Shown: piece after piece, positions 34,601-49,600 of the stretch
Layout: every line of letters starts with the position of its first letter
Numbering within the stretch: the first letter of the stretch is position 1
Notes under the pieces: generated by a model
Told to the model about the DNA's origin: nothing
Databases searched by the model: none
The model's input: the letters and a program-made list of their open reading frames with translations, nothing else
Assembly: GCA_964036195.1 (NCBI GenBank)
Contig: OZ038454.1
Span: 23,608,315 to 23,672,314, forward strand
Reading direction: 5' to 3'
Source: Sphaerolaimus hirsutus
Taxonomy: Eukaryota > Nematoda > Chromadorea > Monhysterida > Sphaerolaimidae
Length of the DNA stretch: 64,000 nt
Program-made: the position numbers and the translations under genes

Positions 34601-37600
34601 CATCAGACAGTGTTAATATGAAATTTGAATTGATTTGGATTTGAATCAGATCACATGGGAGTAATTGATGAAGGATAAGCACGATGGCTAATTATAAGTT
34701 ATAGTACTTATCAGAATTTAAAAAGGGGTAAAAACCAAACTTGGATAGGTAGCTTAGGTAGTCTGAGTGCAGCTTCATTCATCTATCTACCTACTTTTTG
34801 CTGATCGTGTCTCAATTTTCTGACTTCTGAATCGCTGTATTGGAGCGATTACAGCTCGGGCGTAAAATTCCAGCGTAAAATTCCATCGCAAAATTGATTA
34901 CTATAAAAGTGGATGATGATACAGGTCTGCAATTTTTCATGGAGAATATGTTTATCAATACCTTCATTGTGCCCGAGAGTCATCATCCACAGTCACTGCA
35001 ATTTGATTGTGGAAATTCAAAAATTTCTATTTTACGCTGGAATTTTACGCCAGCTGAAGAAAAATCAATTCTACGCTATGTCATTGCATGCAATCACCTG
35101 GCGTAGAATTGACTTTTCTTCAGCGGGCGTAAAATTCCAGCGTAAAATAGAAATTTTTGAATTTCCACAATCAAATTGCAGTGACTGTGGATGATGACCC
35201 TCGGACACAATGAAGGTATTGATAAACATATTCTCCATGAAAAATTGCAGACCTGTATCATCATCCACTTTTATAGTAATCAATTTTGCGATGGAATTTT
35301 ACGCTGGAATTTTACGCCCGAGCTGTAATCGTAGCATATGCCAGATATAAACGTATCGTGTGGGGGATCTATTCGAGCCTGCCATTTATTTTATTTAGCT
35401 ATTGCAAGGATGAACAATTTTTCGAGCAGGCACTAACGCAAGAATATACGGTACATTTTGCCTACCCTATTATGAAAATACATTTGTTTTTCTTTAGTTC
35501 ACCAGTCCACCTGCCTATTACCTCTCAGGATGTACTTGTCGTATGTTACAATCGCATTTTTTCTTTTCTTTTGATATACAGTTTATATCCATGACTCATG
35601 TAGCCACCCGTGGTATCGTTGTTGAAATGAAATGAAAAAATGAAATTCCCTGATTACCGTATATCCTCGAATCAGATCCCATGGGAGTTCTTTTTTCGTC
35701 TGAGTTTTTGAGGGGGAGTTATTCAAGGGGTGGGTGGGGGGGTAGTTATTCAAGGGGCCTTATTCTAGCATATATGTACGGTAATCTACAAAACTACAAA
35801 AACTAGAACCGGTAACATTTCGCAGCACCGAGCAGCATGTTGGCCGAATGGCAACTCTACGCTATAATTCCATTTGAGGAAGCCGACACGACATTGCCGA
35901 TTGGATTTGATAAGACAAATGAATTGCTCTATTGGCTCAATGCACAGGGCGCCGATTTGGGTGAGAAGCTTACAGTGGTTTTAGGCAATTTTTTTAACTT
36001 TAAATCACTGTTTTAGTACTTTTTTGCGCATTTTCGCTGCTAAAACTGGGATTGAAACATCTCTTGTCAATTTAATACACTTTTGATTTTTACCAAATTT
36101 TTGCCGCGCAGCTCGTCTCGAGGTGAAAGCGCTATCCGAGCCTTTCCAATCAGCCGGCCAAGTTCTTTTTGAGCCGAAAAAAGCCGCCATCGTGCCCCTG
36201 ATGAGACGCAGCGACTACGCATTGGTGAGAATTAAATTGCATTTAAATTGCCCTTTATATAGGAAAGAATAATTATCTGGTTAGGTATATACCGATTTCC
36301 TGGAAATACCACCAGGGGGTTTATTTCTCCCTAGCAAATTTTGAGGGGGGAATTCGAGGGCTTTATTCGAGGGGGTTTATCGATTCGCCAGAAATTCTCG
36401 TGCATGACAGTGGTAAAGAATACGCCTTTACATACCCAAAACTGGTAAAAAATGTGCATGAAACCCTCTTAATCGATTTCCCAAAAATTTGCTTTTTTTT
36501 CTCAAAAACCTCTAAACCGCTCAAAAACCGAGGACTTACTCAAGAACATGGTAAATAGACCAACGAATTTTTGCTAAAGCTATTTTTCCTTCACAAGAAT
36601 GGCAATGACAATGTCAAATCGATTTATTTTCAGATCGGCGTTTACGAAGTGTACGACCGTGCGAACTTGACACTTTTCGACTCGTCGTTGGAGCCGCACA
36701 TGACCAAATTGGGGGTAATCGATACCCCGCCCGATATTGAGGTGCAGATCACGTCGACCACAGTTGGTGAGTCCGAAATCAGAAAATACCTACCGTATTA
36801 TTTCAAATTGTAGGCATACCTCCAATGGGAGGTACCCTCTAATAAGAGGTGCCATTTTGGCCATTTTAAATGTGATCGGAAAAACAACTACAAATCTCTA
36901 ATAGGTACATCTGGCAGCGTGCCAGAAACGCGTTAAATTCAATAAAAACAGTGACCAAACATGGCGGGACAATTCGTGATGAAAATAGTGCCGAAGGGTA
37001 CCAAGACAACTTCAGGGGACAGTGAGACACCATAATAGCTTGAATGACCCCAAGGGGAGTTAGGGAGTTCTAACTAGGAGAACTAACTAGGGAGTTCTTC
37101 CAGTTGTCATGAATTTTCACCGGCTACTTTTTACTCAACCAAATTCCACTATGGCAAACTGCCAAGTTTTACCGATCTCACACCTACTCGTTGGATGAGC
37201 GACAAAGTAAGGCAACGGAAAAGCGACTACCGATTGAATTCGCAACGCACAATGGTGAATTCACCGAAGCGAATATCACAGGTGTACGCTACGTCAATTA
37301 AGTTAGCTTTTTAGCGAATGGCGTTTTTATCAACGCACCAGTGATTAGTTGAATGTCTAATTTACACCAAGGGGTCCGAAATTTTTAGAAGAGATTTTAT
37401 TTTAGGCGATTTTTTTAGACTCAGAATTCACACATTTAGATAGAACACAGGGAACACACTGAGAGCGAGTTTCTAACCAGCGGCACAAAACCTTCGAAAA
37501 AACTCCAAGAAAATGAAACCGAAGCAATTTCGACTGAATCGACCCCTACTCTAAATTACGGTACGCTTTTATACGCAACAACATAAGCCAAGTCCAGACA

Positions 37601-40600
37601 ACACTTCCACATACCACGAGAAGCATGCTTACAAACGACTTTACAGACACACGGAATTTTAAAACGGGCATACCTAAAATTATTCACGGCGTCAGTTTAC
37701 AGGATACGTCGATCAACTACACAAAAACACAAAGAATTCACGCGCCAAAAATCGGGTTGGGAACAAGAGCGAGGATAAAAATAGAAAATGAGAAAATGAA
37801 CGAATGCGACAAGAATAAAAAAGAACAGGAAAAACACACGAGATACTGTAAAAACCTGTTTTAGCGCGAAAAAAATGGCGGGCGATTCAAATTTTACTCA
37901 GCGAACTCTACCGAAATCCCAAAACCACCTCCACGAACGGGGAAACACACGGCGATTAGCGAAACAAATAGACACGCGAACAGTAATCCCATCAGCAAAA
38001 AGAGCGTATAATAAACGAAAATGACGTTGATATCCAAAGCGTAAGAAGCACACGTATTATTAATGCACAACGAAAAAATGTCGTAAGTGGGATAATCCAT
38101 GATAAAATTAGGATACCGGTAAGGCGAATGGAACTAACTTTCACACTGACTGTCAAGGAAAAATTGAATTACGGTACCTTTTTAAAGACTCTTAGCGGAA
38201 ATTCTATCAGAGTGATTAAATAAATACGCACTCAAATCAGATCACCTTTACACTTATCAAAATATTCGGGGAAAAAACAGGAAAAACAAGCGGCTTATTA
38301 TTTCATCTCTTTGTATAATAAAGATCAACCACGAAATTTGCATAAATTCCTAAATATCCAAATGTCAAGTTATCAGTTTTCTAGGGGAAAGGGAAATACA
38401 AAAAAAAATCAATCTAGGATTAGGTAGATAAAAAATAGCGAAGTTGCAAACGTAAAATCAAATAAAAATTAGCATACTCGAGTTTTACCTATTCCCTACC
38501 AAACCTAAAATTAAAATGAATATGAAGTCGGTATAACGCTTAACAGGAATACGAATGCAAATGATTGGCAACTTGAAAGTTTATAAGTTTCAATCTTTGT
38601 AGCTTAAATACATGTTTGGATTGCATGACTTTTTGAAGTTTAAAACAACAAAAAACAAACTCAAGTGAATCCACTGCCACATGCCGAAACACAACAGCCA
38701 TTAACTACCGAAGGCACTTATCACGAAAATGACCACTCTCGCTGCTACACCACTCATTCTGCTACCAGAATATTAATTAGTCAGCCACGGCTTTTTGATC
38801 CCATACGCACTGTGCAAAAACCACACCCCGAAAATACCGAACTGCTCAACTCACTCAAAAATAGGTACACTTGTCACTGTATGGGTGCTTGTTTCGATGA
38901 GATCGGCGGACTGGGCTGTTCTCACAACAAGCCAAGGGAGTAGGCATTTAGACATGCGATCATGCCTGTCGAGTTAAACTCGATTCTTTTAATTACCTCT
39001 CATTTTCAACACCAATCATCATCGCACCTCTATAATCAGTGTACCTTTGTAAAATCGTATGTGAATTAACTTTTGTTTCCCAATCCGGAAATGCAGGAAT
39101 GCACAGTACATACTAGATCAATAGCCGCGACCCTCACGTAAAAAAAATGCAACGAGAGTTAGTCAAACTTCAACCTATGTGCCCTCAGTTATCACTGACC
39201 ATTCACGCACTACGACACGTAACTGCAGCGTCACTCTTTTTACTTAGAGGAAATAACTGAAACTTTGTTATGCAATCCAAACCGCTAGTAAAAAAATTAC
39301 TTTTAAATTAAACTGTCACAATTAAAATTGTTGCCAATTCACTTGTCTCACTTTCTTAAAAAAAAACTACTTAATTAAAAATAAAACAAACAAAAACAAC
39401 TATTTACATCACAGCGTCAACTTTGTATCAGATCCTCAATACCTCCAATCCTTTCCTTGGCCAGAAAAAACACACATAACACAATGGGGCACCGGAAAAA
39501 CGGAAATGCACGTTGCCACGTTGCCAACGTAGCGCAGCGACGTAGCCGAAAACGTCAACGCCACGTTCGCCCACCGAATCGCCCAAAACCATCGTCGAAG
39601 TAGGACTGAAATGTTTAAATTGTTGTAAGCTCGGAAGTGTAAACAACCCTCTACATAAATTTATTAAGTGAACTATATATACATTTACACTTAAATTTTT
39701 TGAAATTTTACAATTTTTGGACACCCACTTTTGCTCACAAACTCCACCAGCCATACATTTTACCTCCCGGCTAAAATCGAAGCACAGCAAAACTATTAAA
39801 AAAAAACGAATTAAACTAAATTCCCGTCTTTTGAGAACTATTTTAAACCAACTTTAAATTTGTTGACAACCATTACGTATTTTTCCACACTTTGTTGAGA
39901 ACACAAAAAAACTTTTGAACCGGTAAAACTCAATGAAAATTCAATTTTCAATTCAACAAAAGCTCAATTCTACTGGTAAAACGTTCGCTCTAACAAAAAC
40001 AACTAAAAACAAAAACAAAAAAAAATTCCTGTACACCTAAATTACCATTACTCCGCTTCCATCTCCTCCTCTGGCTCCAAACCTGCCAAAGTTGGAGTCA
40101 CTGGCGGGGGCGGACTCTGTTCCTCTTGCGGTGGCGGTGACGCGCCAACTACAACAACCTGAACAGGTTGCTGCAGCTGCTGTGCGGCCACTTCCTCAGG
40201 CTGCTCCTGCTCCTGCTCATCTTCCTGCATGGGCTCAGCAGATTCATTGGCCTCCTCCTGGATGGCGTCCATTTCTCTTAGCATCTGCCGGTCTGGGCTC
40301 ATGGACTGTTGCTGTCGCTCAGCGTCCAACTCGGTGTTCAACTCGCCCGCCATTTGAATTAACTCATCCAATTTTTCTCCAATAATTGCATTATTGGCCT
40401 CTTCAGTATCTGGCTCTGGTTCTTGCTCTTGCCGTTGACCTTCCATTGCCGGTTCCTGCTGTTGAGCACCTTGTTCACCTTGCTCCTGTTCCACCTCCAT
40501 CACTTCCTCCTCCTGGTGCGTTTTCTGTTTGTGTGCCGGTACGGGCGGCGCGTGTTCAGACTCCGAGGCCGAATCGGTCTCACTCGATCCCGATTTTGAC

Positions 40601-43600
40601 GAACCCGACGACGAACTAGAGGAAGAGGAAGAACTCGACGAGAGAGAGCGACGACGACCGCGATACCGACGCCGAGACCGAGAACAACTCGCTTTTTCAT
40701 CCGCGCGCGGCTGAACTTTCTCTGACTCCTCCTCCTGCTCTTCGGGCGGCAACATTTGCACGTCTGGGGAATCGGGAGCGGGAACGACATCGGCGTCTGG
40801 CTGAGGGGACACTCGCTGTTCGCTCACATCCACCTCCTGAACTTCTTCCTGCGGCGGCGGAACCTCATTTTCTTCTTCTTCTTGCACGGGCGGAGCGGGT
40901 TCTGGCAGATCGACCGGGGCACTTCTCCAGTGGCCCAGAAACCTAGCCAACGGGTCACTCTCCCACAAATGTCGCTCGTGGTACGCAAAAACGTGTCCCT
41001 TCCCTAATTCCACCGCCACAAAACGCCAGAAAAATTCAGAATGCAGCACGGTAGCGGCGTTCATGATCACGACTCTGGCCGTTTTGGCGCGAGACGTGGC
41101 CACGTTGCACCGCTCCGGCATCGCCAAAAAGCCAATTCTGTCCATCACATCGCGCTCGCGCTGCGACGGGTGTCCAGTAGCGTCCACGCGCGGCGCGCTA
41201 CCCCTCACACATGACACAATCACCACGTGCGCTTCACGAGCTTGCGCTCGATCAGCAGTGATGACTTTTTTCCGCCAAAACGCTGGGGTCACCAAATAAT
41301 CGGGGAACCCCTCACCCCCTAACAACTGCGCCCAGTTCAATCGCACCAATTCGTCAATCACTCTTCTCTCCTGCGCTGAATAGAAACACACAATCAGCAG
41401 CGAATCGGCGCTTTCTAAATCACTCCACGGAACGACATTCTCGCCCTCGCTGTTCAGCGCCAAAATGACAAATTGCTGCACAACGCGCACCACAATGTCG
41501 ACCTCCGTCAAATTTTTAACAGACACGCCCTCGCTCGTTTCGAAACCCATGTGCACGATCACAGAAGACAAAGGCACCTGATCGGCACTGCAAGCCATGA
41601 GCGGCAAAGTATCTCGCCACTGGCTGTATTCGTGAAACGCGCGCAATTGGCCATCGTACGCAGCGACTGAATTCGCTTGAATCAGCGCGTCGTGGCCGCG
41701 GAAGACAGTCTCGAGCTTCAGAATTGGGCACAACACACCTTCCACCAACCTATTGATCAGCGATGGATCAGGTTTCAGGATCGGAGCGATCCATGAATGC
41801 GGCCTGACCATTCGGGTCAACTGCTTGCTATCGCCAAACAAAAGCACCAAGCCATTGTGGGGGAGTCGAGCGTTTGAAACAGCGCCAAAAATCGCAGTTT
41901 CATCCGCCAAAGACGCCTCGTCCACAAATACCGCGGCATATTTCAAAACTTGCAGTCGCTTATCGCGCGATGAATCCAAGGTCACATGGACTTGGCCTGG
42001 CTGCAGCACATTCAACACCACCTTATGCAACCTGGTAGCCACCCTAACGAGGCGTCGCATTTCGCGCTTGTAAATTTTGCCCCACACCTGGTTGTCATCG
42101 ACAAAGCCAGCCGCGGCCCCCCACGCCTGCACGCCCTCCTCTTGACCATCGTCCAGGGGCACCAAGTCATCCTCGTCGTCTTCGTCGATGGACAAACGAA
42201 CCAAAGGCAACTGCGACCGAATGGCTTCGAAAATGTCGGCGGGGTGCTGGTTGTTCGCGATGATCTCGTTCAAAGTGTCACAAATATGGCGTTGAGCGGT
42301 AAAGCGTTCATAAGCAGTTAGCCAGTGGTCATTCAATCGGATCACATGCATGGGCATGTTTTGCGCGATCAAATTCAGCAGCGGCAATTGCTGGAGCGTC
42401 ATATCGACGTAGCGATCGTCAACTTCCAACAATGGACTCAGCACGCGAATCGCGAAGGCGGCGCGCACCTGACAAAAACGCGCATAGCCAGGTGTTTGAA
42501 AATTTGGCTTATCATCCATCGCAGTCCACCTCTCCCTACTGCGCAGCAAAACTTCCACAACCGTTTCCAAATTAGGCAGACCAATGTTTGCCAAACTTTG
42601 CAACGATCGTCTGGCAGACTCATCAGCGGCCGAATTCACACTGCAAGTAGTCATTGTGGAGTGGTAAAGCGCATTTTTGTTTGCATCAGAGGGCAATTCC
42701 CTCTTCAGCGGGTTCGGCGGGTCATTTTTCTCAGTAAATTTGAACGCAACCGCGTACGCACATTGACTTTGCACAGTCGTTTTACCGGAACCGAACGGTG
42801 AATCACACATCAACAATAGTGGCGCAGTTTTTCGTACAGACTTGATAACTGACGCAATCACACGCCCCTGCCCCTCCTGCGGCCGAAAATCACCCTGCTG
42901 CGCTTGCAATAAATCTTCGCATGTGCCTCTGCGCACCTCGGCATACAACCCGTCAGACTCAATTTTGTCGAGCGTGCGCTGCCAATCAGTCTCAACTTGG
43001 TTCAACTGCTTGTGCAGCACTACCGCCATTTTGACCTGGTCTTCCACAGCGAGCATTCCGGTGTTGCTCTCGGTTGGCCGGTAACCACTAGGCCCCATTA
43101 TGCACAACCGCTCCAAAATTTCCATGCGGCCATTGTAGCTAGGCGACAAAGCGGAACCGCGCACCATGTAATCGCAATTAGGCAGCAAATGCGGCGACAG
43201 CGCCTGCGGCACCAACACGTCCGGTTTGGCGACCAGCTGCACCGCCTCGGCAGTGATGTCGGCGCTGACCGTACGTAAATTTATTTGCGGGCGGCCAGTC
43301 AGAGCGCGCTCTTCCCCCCGGGGATCAGCTTCGACGATTTGTAGCGACGACATGGGCGAAGTAAAATTCAACATGTAGCCCTGCGCCTTATTCCTGTGCC
43401 ACTCGGCCGTGTCGCGCATCGCAGCAGCTGGATTCAAATGCACGCGCGCCCACCTAATTATCGCAATTAATCCCCGCGGCCCATTTTGCCAAGTCACCTG
43501 CGCGCGCACCGCTTTCGCCCTAGTCGCAGTGTATCGCAAATGCGCTTCGTGACACACGTTAGCGGCGGCCAAAAAGATGGAACGAAGCTGCAGCTGAGAG

Positions 43601-46600
43601 GTGAGGTAATTGCTATTCATTTCGCCTTTCCACTCCATACCAGCCTCGATTTGCCGCGCCGAAAAAATACGCACGCCATACGCATGACCCCAATAAAAGT
43701 TGTTGACTTTGCCGGCGTCGTCAAAAGCGTGATATTCTACATGCGCCACACCTAATTGTCCGGCGTGCGGGTGTATGTCACTTTCCATGACATTTTCGCT
43801 GTGCGCAAAAATTAACTTTTCAGGGCCCGGATCCCGCTCGTCGGCGCCTTTGAAGGGGGGTGCACTAATGTACCGCGAAGGGGTGAACGCTGCCCTCAAA
43901 CGCAAGTATCTCCACTTGGCCGGATAAGGATGATATCCTTCGCGATTTTCCTGTCCTCTCTGTGAAATTTCCGATGCTGGCTCATCGACGGAGAGGTCAA
44001 CCTGTCCTTGCGAAACAATAACAACAGGGCGGCCCAAAAACAATGGCATTTGAGCGTCATTTTTCATAATTGTGACGCCTCGCAATTCCCAATATTTCGG
44101 ATTGGCGCTAACCCTACTGATACCAGTCGCGACAAAATGCATGCCGTGGCGGACAAGCGGCAAAAACATGTCGTAAGCTTCGTTAGCCTCGCGATATTCC
44201 TTCAAAATTTTCTGCACCGACCGCTCACGAGCGCGCTCCGCTTTGTTGACCGAATAGGTGAAAAAGGGATAAGCCGTTTCCGCTTCCGACCACTCCGGAT
44301 AGCTTTCCAAAAGCGCCTGCGCATCGCCGTCGAAACGAATGTGGCATTGATAACTGGTAGGACGCGGCTCGTTACCGACGTGAACTCGATCCACTATTCC
44401 CGACAACTTCTGGTTGATGACAAATTCAGGACAAGTCGATCGGGCGTTTCGAGAAGGATTGTAGGGCAGCGGCGGAATAGTGTCACCGCCCTGTTTTCCA
44501 TGAGAAGTCCACGACTTGAGCGGCGCTTTGGCTATGCGCCCGCCACGATACGAACTGGAACTCGCTCCATACCCACCCATAGGTACGCCACCCGAACTAG
44601 TCATATTTCACACTTCAAAGTAGAGCACCGGAAAACACTTATTGCTACTTAAAATGCGCCACCCAGAATGTCGGCACCGAAATGCACGAAGGTCTGAGCG
44701 ACACCCTAATCGAAAAGTTGCGAATTATTTTTAACGCACTACGTTAAACGTATTGCGCCAAAAATAATTTTTATTTTGTTGCGAAATGGACGAAAATGAG
44801 AACGAAATTAAAGAACGAATTTAGAACAAAAAAATAAATGCGATGGTATGAACAACTAACGAATTAAACTGCGACGACAATTAGGAACAAACAATTAATA
44901 ACACTTATGAAATTTTCGCGCTTTACCTCTTACATAAAAAACCCAACTTTTTGCTACAAAATTATCTCGCGCACAACCAAAAACACAAAAAATTGCAACC
45001 CCGAACTCACCACGAATTGACGGCCGAAATTAAACGCGAATAATCCAAAAATGAATTTTAATTGAATTTTCGAACGGAATAATTGACTTGGGACACTTTA
45101 GGTTGAAGAGCGGAAAATCTCAGGGTTTTTAACCGAAAATCTGCGAATAGGTGGGATTAACTGGTTCATTTGTTAATTTAACGCGATCAGCATGAACGGT
45201 ATAAGTTTTCTTAGACAACCTATTAAACACGGTCACAATGGGATGCACATAATCTAAACATTCATACGGGCCAATATAATGATGCGTGAATTTCTTAACG
45301 CGACCTAACTTTCGAAGAATTCGGGGCGAATAAACACGAACTGATTGACCGGGCTTCAAATTCAAGCGGCGCGCACTGCGATTTGCATAAAAACACTCTT
45401 TTTCTTGCGCGCGCTGTAAAGCCGAATGCGCGGCCGTGCGGACGTCCGAAAGTCGCGCGTCTAAATTTGACACAAAAGGACTGTACGCCGTCGGCTTATC
45501 GGTCTTATCGGTGCCATTTCCCGTCGGCTCGATCATACGCTCCCAAAGTGACGGAGAATTTGATCCAAATAGCAACGCATATGGTGTTACTTTCATAGAG
45601 GGGTGCATAGACGTATTATACGCATAGACAGCGGCGCCTAAGTGTTTGTCCCAATCCGAATGCGAGCCATTCACATAATGCGAAATTATTTCCATTAAGA
45701 CGCCATTCCTGCGCTCAACCAAACCATTTCCTTTTGGCGTGTAGTTGAAACACTTATGCTGCACTGTATTTAGATAACGCAGCAATTCCGCAAAAATGCC
45801 GCCAATGAAGCTTGGTGCATTGTCGGATAAGATTACAGCGGGCACACCAAAAATCGGTAACACATGTTGCAAAAACGCAATAGCCACAGTATCTTGCTTC
45901 AAATTAGGAACAGGCACTGCTAAACCAAAACGCGTACATTGATCCACAAATACCAATACATGCACATTCCTTTTTTCGGTAATTGGCAATGGCCCTACCG
46001 CATCAATCGCAATAAAATCACCAGGAAACTTAGCGATTTTCCGGCTCTGAATTTGAGTTTTCATTGAGCGGCGCAATCCTTTCTTCGCGTTGCACGAAGG
46101 GCAAGTAGAAACCCATCTAGCGCATTCTGGACGCATATTTGTAAACCAAGCAAATTCGCGCAATCTTTCAAACGTTTTCATCACACCTAAATGTCCAGCA
46201 GTGGGATGATTATGAGCCAATTCTAACACAGTGACAACTAGTGACTGGGGAATGCACGCAGGGTCGTATTTCCTTTCACCCACTAATATTGACGGTTCTG
46301 CATCACGCCTGACAACATCAAATTGATCAATGAAAAACGGTGGGGCCCTACGCAAAGTAGATTCCTCGCACATACGACGAATTGTAATTATATACGGTTC
46401 TTCTTTTTGCAAACGCGACAACTCTTCAATTGGAGTAATGGGAGGAGGTAAAGCATCGAGTTTTTCCGGTTTCTTAATTAATTGAACAGAACGGTGGCCA
46501 CCAGCCATTAATTTAGGCGCATCGTCACTTTTGGGCGGCGATTTCAAAGCATTTTCAGAATTGGACTCCACCTTCTTTTTACTTCGCACACGCATTGTCA

Positions 46601-49600
46601 TTGGATGCGGCGCCCGCACAGTAGCAACGCTTGCCACTGGCAGTTCAGTAGCTACCGTAACTGACGGTTCCAAAGACTTCATTTTCGCATGTTTCAGCCA
46701 ATTTTGAGCAGAAGCCAATCGCGCCATGGCCTTAGCTACCGCTTGACAAGCCAAATGTTCCTCAGATGTTAACAACGCCATTTCCTCAGTCAAAATTCTC
46801 GCCAATTCATCAACAGGTATATCAAATGCATATTCTTCAAACGCTTCGTCCAAATTAACACGCTCATCAAATTCAACGGGTGCATCACGCCGGCGCGACA
46901 AAGCATCAGCCAATTCGTTACTTTTCCCACGCAAATGCTTAAAAGTAACTTGATATGATTGAATAGCAAGCGCAAATCGGTGCAAGCCCGTATGGGGATG
47001 GGTTTCCAAATTTGGATTTTTCACCCATGAAATACTTTTCGCATCAGTCCAAACTTCAAACGGCCGGCCCGCTAAATAACAATGCCAATTGCGTATGCTC
47101 TCAAAAATAGCACATGCTTCTTGCGTAATTGCAGGCCATCGGGATTGCGCTTCAGAAAGTTTTCGACTATAAAATGAACACGCATGCAAAGCGGCGGCAG
47201 GTTCAGCGCGTTGTACTAAAATGCCAGCTAATGCAACTTTAGAAGCATCGGTAATAATTATAAACGGTTTACTGGGATCAGGATACTGTATACAGGGACT
47301 TTCAGCCACCATCACCTTCAACTTATTAAAAGCTCCCAAAGCGGCGGGGTTCGCATTTAAATCTACGGGAGTACTTCCGCTATACTTTTCAGTTCCTAAT
47401 TCAGTTTTTGTTCGAGTTAAATTAGACAAAGGAGCGGCATATTCAGCACATTTATGAATTAATCTCCGGAAAAACCCAACGGCACCCAAAAACGCTTTAA
47501 CTTCACGCACACACACAGGTAGCGGCCAGTCACTCAAATACTTTCGCTTATCGTCCGGTATACAAATCCCTTCACGCCCTACCATATAACCCAGGAATTT
47601 AACAGCAGTTGTGCGCGCGAAAAAACACTTTTTTGGGTGTATTTTAAAACTGCTACTTATCAAACGCGACAAAACCTGACTTATATCACTCAAATGATCT
47701 TCCCATGACCTACTGTAAATGAGCAAATCATCTATATATACCAACACATTTCGATGCAATAATCCAGCCATTGTAACTTCAAAACAGCGCTGCGCTAAAG
47801 CCGGGGAACACTTTAATCCCATCGGCAAGCGTTTCATCTGAAATTGACCAAAACAATTACGAAACGACGTAATATGTCTATCATCCGGATGCAGCGCAAT
47901 GTTGTAAAACGCTTGATTGATATCGACACTGCTAAAAATATTTGCAACTGTGCAATGACTCTATTGTATCGTCTAATCTGGGCAGCGGAAATTGGGGAGC
48001 GTGAACTACTGCATTTAATCGTCGATAATCTATCACCATGCGCTTGGCGCCATCCGGCTTAGTAACAACTAATGTCGGCGCGCAGTACGGACTCGTACTG
48101 TGTTCAATGACGTCATGCTCAAGCAGGCAACTTAAATGCTTTTCCAAATACTGTTGGTCATCCAAACTCAACCTATACATTCGACACGCGACCGGAATTT
48201 TACTAGTCAACTGAAGTCGATAATCAACCAATTCACTGTATCCCAAATCATACTTATCCCTGGCGAAAGCATCCTGATGAGTCAAAATTAACTCTTTTAA
48301 TTGCTGGCGCTTAATTTCGTCCAATTCAACCGGTATTTCAAAATCCATTTCCCTCCCATCGGCACAAACCACTTTCATAGTCGTATTCGCCGCTTTTGAA
48401 GGTACAGTGCCCTTCGTTGGTACTTTTTCCTCACTAGCTTCAAGTATAGTATCGGTAAAACTCATATCACGCTCGCGGCACTCTCGCACCCACTCAGCAG
48501 GCGGATCACCTCGTCGCACTTGTAAAACACACTCCACTGGCTCTACGATGGCAATTTTCTGGCCCACCTGCAACTTTACTGGCACCTCAGTCACATTAAC
48601 ACACCTCACCGGAAACAATTCACTCGCGCTTTCATAAACAGCATTAGCTGCAAACACACCCGTTTTCACATGAAATTCGTTCAAAGGCTCAATCGCAAAC
48701 GTCAATTCATCAATTGGTTCAGATAATTTCGCACTAATTATCGTTTCATGCCGCGGCTTAATTTCAGTCGGTTCAGTCACAACTGCATAAATATGCCGTT
48801 CTTGCACTACAGGCGACGGGTTGTCAAAAGGCACAGTCAACTTTTTACGCGCATCGCCACTCTCAATTCGCAACTCACGCGCAGGCATATCAATAACCAT
48901 ATGCCTCAATACATCAGCGCCTAATAAAATGTCGTCCGACAAACCGCTAATCACCTGAAATACAATAGAAAACGCTTTCCCGGTAATCATCACTTGAAGT
49001 TCCAACTGACCCTCAATTTGCAATTTGCATTGAGACGCGCTTTGCAATCCCCCCACAGGCGTGACCTCATCAAACGCTATGCAATTATTTCGATGCCTAG
49101 CCAACACCAGCGGGCTGCACAATGACCTCATCGCACCTGTGTCCAACAGGCACCTTTTGTATTCATTCCCCTCAATTTCTACCGTAATCGACGGACTATA
49201 GTAAATTGGCACGAGTTCTTTACGCTTAGCCGTAATACTTTTGATGTTCGCAATTTCTTCACTGGTCAGCGTGACTACATTCACCTTTTCCATGACGGCA
49301 GAACCTTTAGGAACGCGCAGCGGCGGCAAACGCTTAAATCTACTCACTGGCGTTTCTTCAATATCGGCACCATACCCTGAACTGTCAGCGCTAACTGGAT
49401 TTAACCTTTGCGGCGGTGTCACGGGGGTCGCACCCCTTGCAGGATTGCGCCTATTTTCTATCGCTAACATGCGATTTAATTGAACCCGCAACACTCTCAT
49501 TTTTATCCAATCACACACTGTGAACACTAAATACAACACCAGTTCACACAAAGCGGGCAGAATATATCTCAAAAACACGGAAGTGCACATTCCAGCGATA

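Noticed and set aside
34894..35283. Pair of near-identical 70-codon frames on opposite strands
   Set aside because: Produced by the palindrome; no known domain.
38665..38943. LTR-encoded protein (92 codons, also at 53944-54222)
   Set aside because: Begins without ATG at that point, no recognised domain; conservation between LTRs reflects recent duplication only.
40048..44604. Envelope gene, from its position after integrase
   Set aside because: No signal peptide, no membrane span, no fusion-peptide-like region; clear helicase motifs instead.
44008..44652. 214-codon plus-strand frame, and others (42325-42801, 41753-42073, 52129-52593) opposite the retrotransposon genes
   Set aside because: They are antisense shadows of the long minus-strand ORFs and show no domain.
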